Positions 63,737 to 64,000 of a stretch of DNA of 64,000 bases are shown here, piece after piece. This DNA comes from Herbiconiux oxytropis (lineage in GTDB: Bacteria > Actinomycetota > Actinomycetes > Actinomycetales > Microbacteriaceae). The notes under the pieces were generated by a model. It searched no databases. It worked only from the letters and a program-made list of their open reading frames with translations, and had not been told where the DNA came from. The number at the start of each line of letters is the position of its first letter. The first letter of the stretch is position 1. Both the position numbers and the translations under genes were made by a program. The stretch covers positions 248,001 through 312,000 of the forward strand of contig NZ_JANLCK010000004.1 of assembly GCF_024979315.1 (NCBI RefSeq). The letters run 5' to 3'.

Positions 63737-64000
63737 ATGACGAAGCTCTCCGGCACGACGGTCCGCGCCACCACCACGATCCTGTCCTCCGCCGCTCTGC
63801 TCGCCCTCGGCCTCGCGCTCGGCGGCTGCTCGGCCCTGTTCCCGCCCTCGGCGCCGCCGGCCACCGACTCCGCCACGGGCGAGGAGATCGATCAGACCGA
63901 CACCGACGTCTTCACCCTCGCGGTGGGCGACTGCCTGAACGACACCGCGTCCGAGGAGGTCACCGAGGTGCCGATCGTCGATTGCGCCGACGAGCACGAC
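63737..64000 (+). CDS. Lipoprotein, septum-formation-type (3' end cut by window)
   Basis: The first 88 codons of a lipoprotein. The N-terminal signal with lipobox LGGC ends at Cys35, followed by a Pro/Ala/Thr-rich linker and then VFTLAVGDCLND and VPIVDCADEHD. This pair of Cys-containing motifs matches the septum formation family (Septum_form). The two Cys residues probably form a disulfide. GAAGAC lies just before the ATG. The rest lies beyond the window. Confidence 0.8.
   Translation, partial: MTKLSGTTVRATTTILSSAALLALGLALGGCSALFPPSAPPATDSATGEEIDQTDTDVFTLAVGDCLNDTASEEVTEVPIVDCADEHD

Overview
The window is high-GC actinobacterial chromosome, most likely from a member of the Microbacteriaceae. 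The evidence is the gene order argS-lysA-hom-thrC-thrB-rho-prfA-prmC-tsaC-wecA-atpI-atpBEFHAGDC, the fused 2-oxoglutarate decarboxylase (kgd type), GuaB1 next to two CBS membrane proteins, and a sigR/rsrA pair divergent from aroA-rsgA-hisN. Identifications come from reading translations and motifs; no database search was possible. Coding density is very high, and the only gap over 300 bases is between metY and metX.

Region 1 (1-23260, minus strand) is a housekeeping superblock read right to left: a transglutaminase-like protein, argS, an LmeA-like lipid-binding protein, the lysine/threonine genes lysA-hom-thrC-thrB, then rho-prfA-prmC, a small membrane protein, tsaC, wecA, an AtpI-like protein and the complete F1Fo ATP synthase operon. 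A partial yaaA lies at the left edge. Many genes overlap by 1-4 bp (ATGA, GTGA, TGATG, TAGTG), which points to translational coupling. Rho carries a long Asn/Gly/Gln-rich insertion.

Region 2 (23342-41000) mixes accessory and housekeeping genes: tRNA-Arg(CCG), a small DUF2188-like protein, a secreted NlpC/P60 peptidase, a C26 glutamine amidotransferase, a TPM-domain membrane protein followed by PspA, an arginase-family enzyme, a disulfide oxidoreductase, a tiny HExxH protein, a DUF222/HNH (13E12) protein, an iron-box-controlled SIP-domain gene, an amidase, a GNAT enzyme, ung, an S51-like peptidase, a phosphoribosyltransferase divergent from an MFS transporter, an SDR and a membrane acyltransferase.

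Region 3 (40973-47200) holds metY and metX for methionine synthesis. The 376 bp between them are filled by an inverted-repeat element with internal hairpins and tandem 27-bp repeats. A signalling operon follows: a histidine kinase, a probable pseudokinase paralogue and a LuxR-type response regulator.

Region 4 (47227-64000) contains a thiamine-binding-like protein, a GT87-like membrane glycosyltransferase, YceI, nnrD divergent from an old-yellow-enzyme homologue, guaB1 with two CorC/HlyC membrane proteins, kgd, the rsrA/sigR redox switch, aroA-rsgA-hisN, and the start of a septum-formation-type lipoprotein.

The main regulatory theme is leaderless transcription. At least ten genes have a TAnnnT hexamer ending 6-8 nt before the start codon and no Shine-Dalgarno sequence. 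In the phosphoribosyltransferase/MFS pair the two divergent start codons overlap inside one CATG. The best candidates for something undescribed are the metY-metX element, the overlapping divergent leaderless starts and the kinase/pseudokinase pair.
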